From the NCBI RefSeq assembly GCF_030816075.1, contig NZ_JAUSXO010000001.1:1674001-1738000 (forward strand): 64,000 nt of DNA. Reading direction: 5' to 3'. Positions 53,894 through 63,209 of the stretch are shown here, piece after piece; positions within the stretch are counted from its first letter, which is position 1; each line of letters starts with the position of its first letter. The position numbers and the translations under genes were made by a program. This DNA is from Arthrobacter agilis (lineage in GTDB: Bacteria > Actinomycetota > Actinomycetes > Actinomycetales > Micrococcaceae). Below the pieces are notes generated by a model. That model ran no database searches. It worked only from the letters and a program-made list of their open reading frames with translations, and was not told where the DNA came from.

Positions 53894-55243
53894 ATGCCGA
53901 CCACCACCCTCCCCACCGCGACGACGCTGGACACCGCCCGCCTGCTGCTGGGGGTCCTCCTGCCCACCATCGCCAAGGGGCCCATCGTCCGCAGGCCGTG
54001 GGCGGTGCGGCTCACGGCGCGCCTCGACCTGGACACGAGGGCCGTGGACATCGTCCGGAGAGTCCATGCGCGGTACCCGGAGGGCCCGCTGATGCTGAAG
54101 CTGCCCGTACGGAAGCAGGCGATGGTCCTGGCCCCCGGGGACGTGGACACCGTCCTGGCACAGTCGCCGGAGCCCTTCTCCCCGGCCAGCAGCGAGAAGC
54201 GCGCGGCGCTGTCCCATTTCCAGCCCGCCAACGTGCTGGTCTCCCGCGGTCCCGTCCGCACCGTGCGCCGCGCCCTCCAGGAGCAGGTCCTGGACACGGC
54301 TCATCCGGTGCACCGCCTCGCCGACCGCTTCGTCCCGGTCGTGGAGGAGGAGATGCAGCACCTGATGTGTGCCGCCGCCCGCAGCGGCACCCTCCCGTGG
54401 GGCGAGTTCCTCGACGCCTGGTACCGCGTGGTGCGGCGGGTGGTCTTCGGCGACCACGCGCGGGACGACAAGGACCTCACGGCCATGATGATCAGACTCC
54501 GCAAGGGCGGCAACTGGGCGTTCCTCAGGCCGGTGCGGAAGGACACGCGCCGCCGGTTCCTGCAGCGGGTCAACGAGGAACTCGCGAACGCGGAACCCGG
54601 CAGCCTGGCGGCCGTGCTGGCGGCCGCACCGAAGGGCGACGGCGCCGAACCGGCCGAGCAGCTGCCGCAGTGGCTGTTCGCCTTCGACCCCGCGGGCATG
54701 GCGACCTTCCGGGCGCTGACCGTGCTCGCCACGCACCCGCAGGCGATGGCGGCGGCCCGGCGCGAGGTCGACGGCGACACCTCGGGCCGGCGCGTACTCC
54801 CCTACCTCCGTGCGTGCGTCCTCGAGGCACTGCGCCTCTGGCCCACCACGCCGATGATCCTCCGCCAGACCACGCGACCCGTGGAATGGCCGGCGGGGGT
54901 GATGCCGGCGGACTGCGGCGTGCTCGTCTACGCGCCGTACTTCCACCGCGACGACCGCCACCTGCGCGGCGCCCACGACTTCTCGCCGGAGCGCTGGCTG
55001 ACGGACGAGGAGGACGGCTGGCCGCTCGTACCGTTCAGCGACGGGCCCGTGGTGTGTCCCGGGAAGCAGCTGGTGCTGCTGCTGACGAGCGCCACCCTGG
55101 CCTCGCTCGTGGGCGGGCACGATCTCCGCGTGGCGGAGGGCCAGGCCCTCGACCCGGAGCGTCCGCTGCCCGGCACCATGGACAACTACTCCGTCACGCT
55201 CGCGGTGGCACCGAGGGCGGAACGGGCGGCAGCAGCATCCTGA
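53894..55243 (+). CDS. Cytochrome P450
   Basis: This 449-residue heme monooxygenase has the ExxR motif [11 protein letters not shown] at about 309-319 and the heme-binding loop [19 protein letters not shown] at about 376-394, with the axial Cys. The I-helix reads [13 protein letters not shown], where the usual A-G-x-x-T is altered. It is soluble without an N-terminal anchor, as in bacterial P450s. No ferredoxin or reductase is adjacent and the substrate is unknown. I chose the ATG at 53894; earlier in-frame starts enter the ileS leader region. Its last 50 bases overlap the lipid-kinase gene on the other strand. Confidence 0.92.
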   Translation: MPTTTLPTATTLDTARLLLGVLLPTIAKGPIVRRPWAVRLTARLDLDTRAVDIVRRVHARYPEGPLMLKLPVRKQAMVLAPGDVDTVLAQSPEPFSPASSEKRAALSHFQPANVLVSRGPVRTVRRALQEQVLDTAHPVHRLADRFVPVVEEEMQHLMCAAARSGTLPWGEFLDAWYRVVRRVVFGDHARDDKDLTAMMIRLRKGGNWAFLRPVRKDTRRRFLQRVNEELANAEPGSLAAVLAAAPKGDGAEPAEQLPQWLFAFDPAGMATFRALTVLATHPQAMAAARREVDGDTSGRRVLPYLRACVLEALRLWPTTPMILRQTTRPVEWPAGVMPADCGVLVYAPYFHRDDRHLRGAHDFSPERWLTDEEDGWPLVPFSDGPVVCPGKQLVLLLTSATLASLVGGHDLRVAEGQALDPERPLPGTMDNYSVTLAVAPRAERAAAAS

Positions 55244-56177
55244 GCGAGCACGGCTCGACGACGACGGTCAGCGGGAGCGGGCCCACCAGCTCCCCGTCCG
55301 CGTAGGCGTTGAGGGGTCGGTCGGCGGCGATCCTGATGCTCGTGCCGCGCTCGACGGTGATCCCGGGCCGCCGGAGGTGACGGCCCCTGTAGGAGAGCAG
55401 GAAGGTGGCGACGACGTTCAGGATCGAGGACCGTCCGAGGGCCACGACGTCGAGGAGTCCGTCGTCGATCACCGCGCGCGGACAGATGCGCAGGCCACCG
55501 CCGTACCGGCCCCCGTTGCCGACCGCCACGAACCAGCCGGTCACCACGCGGTGCTGCCCGTCGACCGTCAGGGTGAAGGTGACCTCACGCCAGGAGCGGA
55601 ACGCGCGGATCCCGCCGTACAGGTAGACGAGCGGCCCGAGGTCCCACCGCGAGGCGTTGCCGTACTCGTTGGCGACGGCATCGAAGCCGGCATGCGCGAC
55701 CCCGAGGAACGGACGGCCGCCGACGAGCCCGACGTCGATGGTCCGTTCGTGCCATCCTGCCATCGCGCGGACGGCCCGCACCGGGTCGAGGGGGACGCCG
55801 AGTCGCCGGACGGTGTCGTTGCCGCGGCCCCCGGCCAGGGGCACCAGGACCGCGCCGGAGAGCCTCGTGCCGGCCGCGACAGCGCCGAGGAACCCGTCGC
55901 CGCCGAGCGCGACGACGACGCTGCCGGGCGGCGCGCTCCGCGCGCATGCGGTCGCCTCGGCGAGACTCCCCGTCCGGACCACCGACACCGTGGCGTGGGC
56001 GCTCCGGAGGGCGTGCTCGACCGCGGGCGCACGGCGCTCGGCCCTGCCCTTCCCCGCGGCCGGGTTGACCAGCAGGAGAACCGGTACCCCGCCCGGCGCC
56101 GCGTCCACCCGGTCGGGACGCGGCGAGGACCGGCGTGCGAGGAAGCGGCGTCCGGTGCCCGCCGCCGGAGGGCCCAT
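55194..56177 (-). CDS. Diacylglycerol/lipid kinase family protein
   Basis: This 327-residue protein has the DAGK catalytic fold: LLLVNPAAGKGRAERRAPAVEHAL at about 34-57, VVVALGGDGFLGAVAAG (GGDGT variant, with F in place of T) at about 86-102, and LVPLAGGRGNDTVRRLG at about 110-126. It likely phosphorylates diacylglycerol or a related lipid at the membrane. The ATG at 56177 has no strong ribosome-binding site. It follows the SDR gene by 23 bases and is probably co-transcribed. Its 3' end overlaps the P450 gene by 50 bases. Confidence 0.87.
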   Translation of the reverse strand: MGPPAAGTGRRFLARRSSPRPDRVDAAPGGVPVLLLVNPAAGKGRAERRAPAVEHALRSAHATVSVVRTGSLAEATACARSAPPGSVVVALGGDGFLGAVAAGTRLSGAVLVPLAGGRGNDTVRRLGVPLDPVRAVRAMAGWHERTIDVGLVGGRPFLGVAHAGFDAVANEYGNASRWDLGPLVYLYGGIRAFRSWREVTFTLTVDGQHRVVTGWFVAVGNGGRYGGGLRICPRAVIDDGLLDVVALGRSSILNVVATFLLSYRGRHLRRPGITVERGTSIRIAADRPLNAYADGELVGPLPLTVVVEPCSLRMLLPPVPPSVPPRA

Positions 56178-56200
56178 GAGGGTCGGGTTCCGCGGGGCGG

Positions 56201-56995
56201 TCAGCGGCGGAGGACCTTGTGGTTCGCCGCCTGGGCGAGCGGACGCAGGACGAGCTGGTCGATGTTCATGTGGTGCGGTGCGTTGAGGGTGAACGCCACG
56301 GCCCCGGCGACGTCGTCGGCGGTCAGCGGGTAGTCGACGCCCTCGTAGACCTTGTCCGCCGCCCCCTGGTCGCCACCGAGGCGGTTGAGGGAGAACTCCT
56401 CGGTGTGCACCATGCCCGGGGACACCTCGATGACGCGGATGTTGTTCTCGGCCTCCTCGAGCCGGAGCGAGCGCGCCATGGACTCCTGGGCCGCCTTCAC
56501 CCCGCAGTAGCCTGCGCCGCCCTCGTAGGCGGCGAGCGCGGCCGTGGAGGTCAGGAACAGGACGGTGCCCTGGCCGCCCTCGCGCAGGGCCGGCAGCAGT
56601 GCGCGCGTCATGCGCATCGAGCCGAGGACGTTCACGTTGTACATCCACTCCCAGTCGGCCGTCACCGCGTCCACGACACGGTCCGCGCCGAAGGCCCCGC
56701 CCGCGTTGTTGACGAGCGCGTGGACCGGTCCGGCCGCGGACACCTCCGCGGCGAACGCATCGACGGACGCCTGGTCGGTGACGTCGAGGACCATCGGGGT
56801 GGCCCCCGTCTCCTCGGCGAGCGCCGTGAGGCGGTCCAGGCGCCGGGCCGCCGCGACGACGTCCCAGCCGGCGCTGCGCAGCGCACGCACCGTCGCGGCA
56901 CCGATGCCGGAGCTCGCCCCCGTGACGATCGCGCGGAGGGCGGTGGGGGCTGGGTCTGCGGGGGCGCCGAGAGGCGTGGCTGATGTCTGGCTCAT
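56201..56995 (-). CDS. SDR family NAD(P)-dependent oxidoreductase
   Basis: This 264-residue classical SDR shows the cofactor loop VTGASSGIGAATV at about 24-36, LVNNAGGAFG (NNAG) at about 94-103, catalytic Ser in FLTSTAA, and YCGVKAAQ (YxxxK) at about 162-169. The ARR at the end of the second strand favours NADP. It resembles YdfG/serine-type dehydrogenases. It is first in a two-gene unit with the lipid kinase and divergent, after a short gap, from the AraC-type gene on the same strand. Confidence 0.92.
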   Translation of the reverse strand: MSQTSATPLGAPADPAPTALRAIVTGASSGIGAATVRALRSAGWDVVAAARRLDRLTALAEETGATPMVLDVTDQASVDAFAAEVSAAGPVHALVNNAGGAFGADRVVDAVTADWEWMYNVNVLGSMRMTRALLPALREGGQGTVLFLTSTAALAAYEGGAGYCGVKAAQESMARSLRLEEAENNIRVIEVSPGMVHTEEFSLNRLGGDQGAADKVYEGVDYPLTADDVAGAVAFTLNAPHHMNIDQLVLRPLAQAANHKVLRR

Positions 56996-57049
56996 GGGGC
57001 CACTGTAGCGATCACCCTCCGCGGGCGGGGCCCGCGCCCGGCACCACCG

Positions 57050-57913
57050 TCAGCTCGACGCCGCCGGTTCGATCGGGATCCACAGCTGACCGCGGCCCGT
57101 GCCGCCGCCCGGATCCGCCTGGACACTCAGCAGCTGCGGGCCCGGCGCCCAGCGGTACGGGTTGGCCGGGAACCACTCCGCCGCCGCATCGGCCCAGAGG
57201 CGCTGCAGCACGTCGGGGAACACGCCCTCGGTATCGAACACCACCCACTGTCCGGCCGCCACCTCCAGGGCGTCGAGACCATCCGGCGGCGCCTGGAGCG
57301 TTGCGGCGGCACGCCAGTAGTCGACCTCGCCGCCCTCCTCCACCGGATGCGCGATGGTGTCGGTGACGGCGAGCAGCCCCTGCGGCTCCGTGTCCGACAA
57401 CGCCTCCAGCAGGGGCCTCAGGGCAGGGTCCAGGGACCGCTCGAACCGCTCGATGTGCGGGTTGGGGCCCTCGAAGACGATCGGCACCCGTGCCCTGCGC
57501 CCGACCAGGCGGAATGCGTCCTTGCTGATGATGCGGTGCTTCATGTCCGTCGTCCCTTCGACCCGTAGATGGAACCTCAGCTGCGGCTGGGAGTGCAGGA
57601 TGGCTCCCGGTCGCCGTGCCTGTGAGGGGGTTGTGCCGTGCAGGGCCCTGAACGCCCGTGTGAAGGCCTCCGCCGACCCGTACCCGTACCGGGTCGCCAC
57701 CTCGAGCACCGTGCGACCGGCGAGGATCTCGCCGGTCGCCGCCGTGAGCCGGCGCCGGCGGATGTACTCGGACAGGGGCATGCCCGCCAGGGAAGCGAAC
57801 ATGCGCCGGAAGTGGTACTCGGAGGTGAGCGCGACCCTTGCGAGGGCACCGGCGTCGACGGGCGCGGTGAGGTCCGCCTCGATGAGCTCGATCGCACGGT
57901 TCCACTCCTGCAT
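57050..57913 (-). CDS. AraC family regulator with GyrI-like effector domain
   Basis: This 287-residue protein has an N-terminal AraC HTH (about 5-100; LARVALTSEYHFRRMFASLAGMPLSEYIRRRRLTAA, then VLEVATRYGYGSAEAFTRAFRALHGTTPSQAR). A C-terminal GyrI-like ligand-binding domain follows (about 130-285; RIISKDAFRLVGRRARVPIVF, VFDTEGVFPDVLQRLW, GQLWIPI). The layout matches SoxS/Rob-like drug- or metabolite-responsive activators. The ATG at 57913 has a strong GGGAGGACC site. Its target is not evident; the SDR downstream is a candidate. Confidence 0.93.
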   Translation of the reverse strand: MQEWNRAIELIEADLTAPVDAGALARVALTSEYHFRRMFASLAGMPLSEYIRRRRLTAATGEILAGRTVLEVATRYGYGSAEAFTRAFRALHGTTPSQARRPGAILHSQPQLRFHLRVEGTTDMKHRIISKDAFRLVGRRARVPIVFEGPNPHIERFERSLDPALRPLLEALSDTEPQGLLAVTDTIAHPVEEGGEVDYWRAAATLQAPPDGLDALEVAAGQWVVFDTEGVFPDVLQRLWADAAAEWFPANPYRWAPGPQLLSVQADPGGGTGRGQLWIPIEPAASS

Positions 57914-58070
57914 CAGGTCCTCCCGTCCTGTCCGACCTTTCTGTCCGACCGTCCTGCACCACGGTACAAAGACCCGGCCTGCTCCCACCCGACAATCCCG
58001 GCCCGAAGAAGTCGGGCCCCGGACCCCTACCCCGGAGGGTGCGGGCTCCCGGGTAGGGAACAATGGAGAC

Positions 58071-60695
58071 ATGGCCGATACGACCCAGGGCACAGACACG
58101 CCCTCCCCCCAGTCCGTTTCCGTTCCCGACAAACCCGCCCTGGAGGGCCTCGAGGAGAGGCTGTCCCGCCAGTGGCGCGAGGACGGCACCTACACCTTCC
58201 GGCGCGACACCACCCGCGAGCAGGTGTACTCGATCGACACACCCCCGCCCACGGCGTCGGGCTCCCTCCACGTCGGTCACATGTTCTCCTACACGCAGAC
58301 CGACGTGATGGCCCGCTTCAAGCGCATGAACGGCGCCAACGTCTTCTACCCGATGGGCTGGGACGACAACGGTCTGCCCACCGAGCGCCGCGTCCAGAAC
58401 TACTACGGTGTCCGCTGCGACCCGTCGGTGCCCTACGACGCCGACTACCGTCCGCCGGCGGAGCCGGCCAAGAACCAGCGTGACTTCGACGCCGTCTCGC
58501 GCCGCACCTTCATCGAGCTCTGCGAGGAGCTCGCCGTCGAGGACGAGAAGGTCTTCGAGAACCTCTTCAGCACGCTGGGGCTCTCGGTCGACTGGGACCT
58601 GACCTACCGGACCATCGACGACACCTCCCGCGCCGTCTCGCAGCGGGCCTTCCTCGAGAACCTGAAGGCGGGCGACGCCTACCTCGCCGAGGCCCCCACC
58701 CTGTGGGACGTCACCTTCCGCACCGCCGTCGCGCAGGCCGAGCTCGAGGACCGCGAGCAGCCCGGCGCGTACCATCGCATCGCCTTCCACACCCCGGGCG
58801 GCGACCCGATCCACATCGAGACGACCCGGCCCGAGCTCCTCCCCGCGTGCGTCGCCCTCGTCGCCCATCCGGACGACGAGCGCTACAAGCCGCTGTTCGG
58901 TACCACTGTGACCTCCCCCCTGTTCGACGTCGAGGTCGAGATCAAGGCCCACCCCCTCGCCAAGCCCGACAAGGGCAGCGGCATCGCGATGATCTGCACG
59001 TTCGGCGACCTCACGGATGTCACCTGGTGGCGTGAGCTGCAGCTGCCCACGCGCGCCGTCGTCGGCCGGGACGGACGCCTCCGCTCGGAGACGCCCGAGT
59101 GGATCGCCACGGAGCGCGCCCGGGAGAACTACGCCCAGCTCGCCGGCAAGACGATCTTCAGCGCCAAGGAGGCCGTCGTCGCCCTGCTCCGCGACAGCGG
59201 GGACCTCGAGGGCGAGCCGACGAAGATCATGCACCCGGTCAACTTCTACGAGAAGGGCGACAAGCCCCTCGAGGTGGTGACGAGCCGCCAGTGGTACATC
59301 CGCAACGGCGGGCGTGACGCCGCCAAGCGCGACGCGCTGATCCAGCGCGGGCGTGCCATCGACTTCCACCCGGCCTTCATGCGCTCCCGCTACGAGAACT
59401 GGATCGAGGGCCTGAACGGCGACTGGCTCGTCTCCCGCCAGCGGTTCTTCGGAGTGCCCGTGCCCGTGTGGTACCGCCTGGACGCCGACGGCGAGCCGGA
59501 GTACGAGGATCCGATCCTCCCCGCCCTCGAGACCCTGCCCGTCGATCCGGCCGCCGATCCGGCACCGGGCTTCGAGGAGTCCGCCCGCAACCAGCCGGGC
59601 GGCTTCATCGGCGACAGCGACGTGCTCGACACCTGGGCGACGTCGTCCCTCACCCCGCAGATCGTCGGAGGCTGGGCCCGGGACGAGGACCTGTTCGGGA
59701 AGGTCTTCCCGTTCGATCTCCGGCCCCAGGGGCACGACATCATCAGGACGTGGCTGTTCTCGACCGCCGTCCGCGCGGATGCACTGCAGGATTCCGTGCC
59801 GTGGAAGCACGCGGCGCTGTCCGGCTGGATCCTCGACCCCGACCGCAAGAAGATGTCGAAGTCCAAGGGCAACGTCGTGGTGCCCACCGACGTCCTCGAG
59901 CAGTTCGGCGCGGACGCCGTGCGTTACTGGGCCGCGTCGGCGAAGCTCGGCGCGGACACCGCGTACGAGGTGAACCAGATGAAGATCGGACGCCGTCTCG
60001 CGATCAAGCTGCTCAACGCGTCGAAGTTCGTGCTGAACCTCGGCGTCACGGACGCGTCCGTCGGCGAGGGATCACTCGGCCGTGTCACCGAGGCACTGGA
60101 CCAGTCGCTGCTGGCGCAGCTGCGCACCGTGACCGAGCAGGCCACGGCCGCATTCGGCAAGTACGACTACGCCCGGGCGCTCCAGCTCACCGAGTCCTTC
60201 TTCTGGACCTTCACGGACGACTACGTGGAACTGGTCAAGGACCGCGCGTACGGCGACCCCGCGGACGCGGCGACGCAGTCGGTGCAGACGGCGCTGGCGA
60301 CGACGCTGGACGCGCTCCTGCGTCTCTTCGCGCCGTTCCTGCCGTTCGCCACCGAGGAGGTCTGGAGCTGGTGGCGGCAGGATTCCGTGCACCGGGCCGC
60401 GTGGCCGAGCGCCGACGCCCTCGCGGCACTGCCCGACACCGCTGACGCGGAGGTCCTGACGGCGGTCGCCCTGGCGCTCGGAGGGATCCGGAAGGCCAAG
60501 TCCGAGGCCAAGGTCAAGCAGCGCACCGAGGTGGAGACCGCCGTGGTGACCGCGCCCGCCGCCCAGGTGGAGCAGGTCCGGGCCGGTCTCGCGGACCTGC
60601 TCGCCGCCGGCAACGCGAAGGACCTCCGGTTGGCGGCGGGGGACGGCGCGCTCGCCGTGTCCGACGTCGAACTCGTGCCCCAGCCCGCGGAGTAG
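58071..60695 (+). CDS. valS: Valine--tRNA ligase
   Basis: This class Ia synthetase of 874 residues shows the HIGH region PPPTASGSLHVGHMFSY at about 60-76 and the KMSKS region DRKKMSKSKGNVVVP at about 593-607. The editing domain lies between, the anticodon-binding domain follows, and a C-terminal coiled region (RKAKSEAKVKQRTEVETA) is present. The ATG at 58071 follows GGAGAC. No T-box is seen upstream. A strong hairpin at 60724-60753 ends the gene. Confidence 0.96.
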   Translation: MADTTQGTDTPSPQSVSVPDKPALEGLEERLSRQWREDGTYTFRRDTTREQVYSIDTPPPTASGSLHVGHMFSYTQTDVMARFKRMNGANVFYPMGWDDNGLPTERRVQNYYGVRCDPSVPYDADYRPPAEPAKNQRDFDAVSRRTFIELCEELAVEDEKVFENLFSTLGLSVDWDLTYRTIDDTSRAVSQRAFLENLKAGDAYLAEAPTLWDVTFRTAVAQAELEDREQPGAYHRIAFHTPGGDPIHIETTRPELLPACVALVAHPDDERYKPLFGTTVTSPLFDVEVEIKAHPLAKPDKGSGIAMICTFGDLTDVTWWRELQLPTRAVVGRDGRLRSETPEWIATERARENYAQLAGKTIFSAKEAVVALLRDSGDLEGEPTKIMHPVNFYEKGDKPLEVVTSRQWYIRNGGRDAAKRDALIQRGRAIDFHPAFMRSRYENWIEGLNGDWLVSRQRFFGVPVPVWYRLDADGEPEYEDPILPALETLPVDPAADPAPGFEESARNQPGGFIGDSDVLDTWATSSLTPQIVGGWARDEDLFGKVFPFDLRPQGHDIIRTWLFSTAVRADALQDSVPWKHAALSGWILDPDRKKMSKSKGNVVVPTDVLEQFGADAVRYWAASAKLGADTAYEVNQMKIGRRLAIKLLNASKFVLNLGVTDASVGEGSLGRVTEALDQSLLAQLRTVTEQATAAFGKYDYARALQLTESFFWTFTDDYVELVKDRAYGDPADAATQSVQTALATTLDALLRLFAPFLPFATEEVWSWWRQDSVHRAAWPSADALAALPDTADAEVLTAVALALGGIRKAKSEAKVKQRTEVETAVVTAPAAQVEQVRAGLADLLAAGNAKDLRLAAGDGALAVSDVELVPQPAE

Positions 60696-60723
60696 GCGCC
60701 GCGCCGCCCGTGCCGACGACGCA

Positions 60724-60753
60724 GAAGGGACCCACCGCCTGGTGGGTCCCTTC
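60724..60753 (+). terminator. Bidirectional-type terminator between valS and DsbA-like gene
   Basis: A 13-bp perfect stem (GAAGGGACCCACC with GGTGGGTCCCTTC) and the loop GCCT lie between the convergent genes. Confidence 0.85.
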
Positions 60754-60770
60754 CGCGTTGTGCTGCGGCC

Positions 60771-61388
60771 CTAGTCGAACGTGGGGCTGGCCGTCCGTGA
60801 ACGCTTGAGCTCGAAGAACTCGGGGAACCCGGACATCAGCACGGCGCCGTCGAAGATGCGGCCGGCCTCCTCGCCGCGCGGGATCCTCGTGAGCACGGGC
60901 CCGAAGAACGCGGTGCCGTTGAACGCGACGACGGGTGTCCCGACCTCGTCTCCCACCCGGTCGATGCCGTCCTTGTGCGATGCGCGGAGCTGGGCGTCGT
61001 ACTCGTCGGTGTGCGCGTACTGCGCCAGCTCGGCAGGAAGCCCCACCTCGTCGAGTGCCTCCCGGATGACGACGTCGAAGTCCTTGTTCTGGCCGATGTG
61101 GATGCGTGTGCCCATCGCGTCGTACAGCTTCTTGATGTACTCGCCGCCGTGCAGCTCGGCTGCGGCGATGATGACGCGGACGGGACCCCATCCCCGTTCC
61201 ATGACGGCCTGGTAGTCCTCGGGCAGGTCGCGTCCCTCGTTGAGGACGGACAGGCTCATGACGTGCCAGTCCACGGAGATGTTCCGGACCTGCTCCACCT
61301 CCCCCATCCAGCGGGACGTGATCCACGCGAAGGGGCACAGGGGATCGAACCAGAAATCGGCCTTCTCGACGGTGGTGGACTCGCTCAT
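60771..61388 (-). CDS. DsbA-like oxidoreductase, Rv2466c (mycothiol-dependent) family
   Basis: This 205-residue thioredoxin-fold protein with helical insertion is close to the mycothiol-dependent nitroreductase Rv2466c family: ADFWFDPLCPFAWITSRW at about 10-27, then VDWHVMSLSVLNEGRDLP, and VGTPVVAFNGTAFFGPVLTRIP with the cis-Pro loop. The active site here is C18-P-F-A, so the second (resolving) Cys of CPWC is missing, which suggests a monothiol mechanism. Cytosolic. It is transcribed towards valS and shares the terminator region. Confidence 0.88.
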   Translation of the reverse strand: MSESTTVEKADFWFDPLCPFAWITSRWMGEVEQVRNISVDWHVMSLSVLNEGRDLPEDYQAVMERGWGPVRVIIAAAELHGGEYIKKLYDAMGTRIHIGQNKDFDVVIREALDEVGLPAELAQYAHTDEYDAQLRASHKDGIDRVGDEVGTPVVAFNGTAFFGPVLTRIPRGEEAGRIFDGAVLMSGFPEFFELKRSRTASPTFD

Positions 61389-61625
61389 GCAGTACTCCTT
61401 CGGATGGTGGGCAGGCCGGGGGCCTTTTCCGGTGCAACCGGCTCCGGCCGCGCCCTATTCCATAGCGGCTTCCGGCGTGGTCGGGACGGCCGAGTTGATG
61501 CGGGGCCGTGCGGAGCGGTCTAATGGGAGCACACGACCAGCCGACGGTGCCTGGCGCTATCCCTGCGTCGCCATCCGGCTGGAGGAGCCCGCACCGGTGT
61601 TCCCGGTGCCCGAAGGGATGCACAC

Positions 61626-63128
61626 TTGCCGTACGACAGGACCGAGAACGACGCCGGAACCCGGGACATGTGGCTTGAGCGGGAGGCGTTGGCGGAGGCC
61701 ATGATCCCGCTGATCGGGCGCCTCTACCGCACCAATAACGTGGTGACGAGCATCCACGGGCGCAGCCTGATCAACAAATCCACCATGAACATCCTCAAGG
61801 CCCACCGGTTCGCCCGCCGCATCACCACCGAAGAACTCCGCCTCGAGGACACCGCCCCGCTGCTGGCGATCCTCGCGGACCTCGACCTCGGCGCCGCGGC
61901 GATCGACATTGGACGCCTGCGCAACGCCTACGACCACGCCGCCGCCGCCGGGGACACCCGGACCCTGGAGGAGTTCCTCCGCACCGAGCTCGCCGACATC
62001 GTCGGCAAGGGCGGCCACGACGAGCGCACCAGCACCGACGTCGTCCTCTACGGCTTCGGCCGGATCGGCCGGCTCGTGGCCCGCCTGCTCATCGAGAAAG
62101 CCGGCGGCGGCCACGGCCTGCGCCTGCGCGCCGTCGTGGTCCGCCGCGGCGCCGACAACGACCTCGTCAAACGCGCCAGCCTGCTGCGCCGCGACTCCGT
62201 GCACGGCTCCTTCGACGGCACCATCCAGGTCGACGAGGCCACCAACACCATCACCGCCAACGGCATCCGCATCCAGGTCATCTACTCCGAGAACCCCGCC
62301 ACCATCGACTACACCGCCTACGGCATCCGGGACGCCCTCGTCGTGGACAACACCGGCCGCTGGCGCGACGAGGCCGGCCTGTCCCAACACCTCATGAGCA
62401 CCGGCGTCGCGAAAGTCCTGCTCACCGCACCCGGCAAGGGCGCCCTGAAGAACATCGTCCACGGCATCAACCACGCAACCATCGAAGAGTCGGACCGGAT
62501 CATCACCGCCGCGTCCTGCACCACCAACGCCATCACCCCGGTCCTGAAAGCCATCCACGACCGCTACGGCGTCGCCCACGGCCACGTCGAGACCGTGCAC
62601 TCCTTCACCAACGACCAGAACCTCATCGACAACTTCCACCGCGGCGACCGCCGCGGCCGCTCCGCAGCCCTGAACATGGTCCTCACCGAAACCGGGGCCG
62701 CGACCGCCGTCGCCAAAGCCCTCCCCGAACTGGCCGGCAAACTCACCGGCAGCAGCATCCGCGTCCCCACCCCGGACGTGTCCATCGCCATCCTGAACCT
62801 CACCCTGGACCACGCCACCACCAAGGACGAGATCAACACCTACCTCCGGGAAGTCTCCCTCCACTCCGAGATGCGCAAACAGATCGACTACATCGACAGC
62901 CCCGAAGTCGTCTCCACCGACTTCGTCGGCTCCCGCCGCGCCGGCATCGTCGACGGCCTCGCGACCATCGCCGACGGCCACCACACCGTGCTCTACATCT
63001 GGTACGACAACGAATTCGGCTACAGCTGCCAAGTCGTCCGCGTCCTCGAGGAAATGGCCGCCGTCCACCCACCCACCTACCCCACCACCCACACCGACAC
63101 CGACACCGAAATCGCCGCGGGGGTCTGA
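61626..63128 (+). CDS. Glyceraldehyde-3-phosphate dehydrogenase, long form
   Basis: This 500-residue enzyme converts glyceraldehyde-3-phosphate to 1,3-bisphosphoglycerate. A conserved 135-residue N-terminal extension (WLEREALAEAMIPLIGRLYRTNNVVTSIHGRSLINKS ...) precedes the NAD-binding domain (VVLYGFGRIGRLVARLL). The catalytic Cys is C298 in ITAASCTTNAITPV, and the C-terminal WYDNEFGYSCQVVR is typical. This long form occurs in many actinobacteria beside the ordinary Gap. The start is TTG at 61626 with GAAGGGATG upstream; an internal ATG (61668, MWLEREAL) is the alternative. A strong terminator follows. Confidence 0.93.
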   Translation: MPYDRTENDAGTRDMWLEREALAEAMIPLIGRLYRTNNVVTSIHGRSLINKSTMNILKAHRFARRITTEELRLEDTAPLLAILADLDLGAAAIDIGRLRNAYDHAAAAGDTRTLEEFLRTELADIVGKGGHDERTSTDVVLYGFGRIGRLVARLLIEKAGGGHGLRLRAVVVRRGADNDLVKRASLLRRDSVHGSFDGTIQVDEATNTITANGIRIQVIYSENPATIDYTAYGIRDALVVDNTGRWRDEAGLSQHLMSTGVAKVLLTAPGKGALKNIVHGINHATIEESDRIITAASCTTNAITPVLKAIHDRYGVAHGHVETVHSFTNDQNLIDNFHRGDRRGRSAALNMVLTETGAATAVAKALPELAGKLTGSSIRVPTPDVSIAILNLTLDHATTKDEINTYLREVSLHSEMRKQIDYIDSPEVVSTDFVGSRRAGIVDGLATIADGHHTVLYIWYDNEFGYSCQVVRVLEEMAAVHPPTYPTTHTDTDTEIAAGV

Positions 63129-63160
63129 CCCGGATCTCCGTCGGACGCCTCGGCGCGTGA

Positions 63161-63200
63161 CACAGGAAAGGCCCGGCCTGACGGCCGGGCCTTTCCTGTG
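63161..63200. terminator. Bidirectional terminator between gap and clpX
   Basis: Perfect 18-base arms (63161-63178 and 63183-63200; loop TGAC; core AGGAAAGGCCCGGCC) lie between convergent genes, 32 bases after the gap stop and 9 bases after the clpX stop. Confidence 0.9.
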
Positions 63201-63209
63201 CTGCGGGAG

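Noticed and set aside
50164-54297. Extension of ileS by 278 codons upstream
   Set aside because: The extra part is the T-box leader and promoter. The ATG at 53463 has a ribosome-binding site and the family's N-terminus.
57354-58070. Upstream extension of valS
   Set aside because: It is antisense to the AraC-type regulator and has no synthetase features. The ATG at 58071 fits the family.
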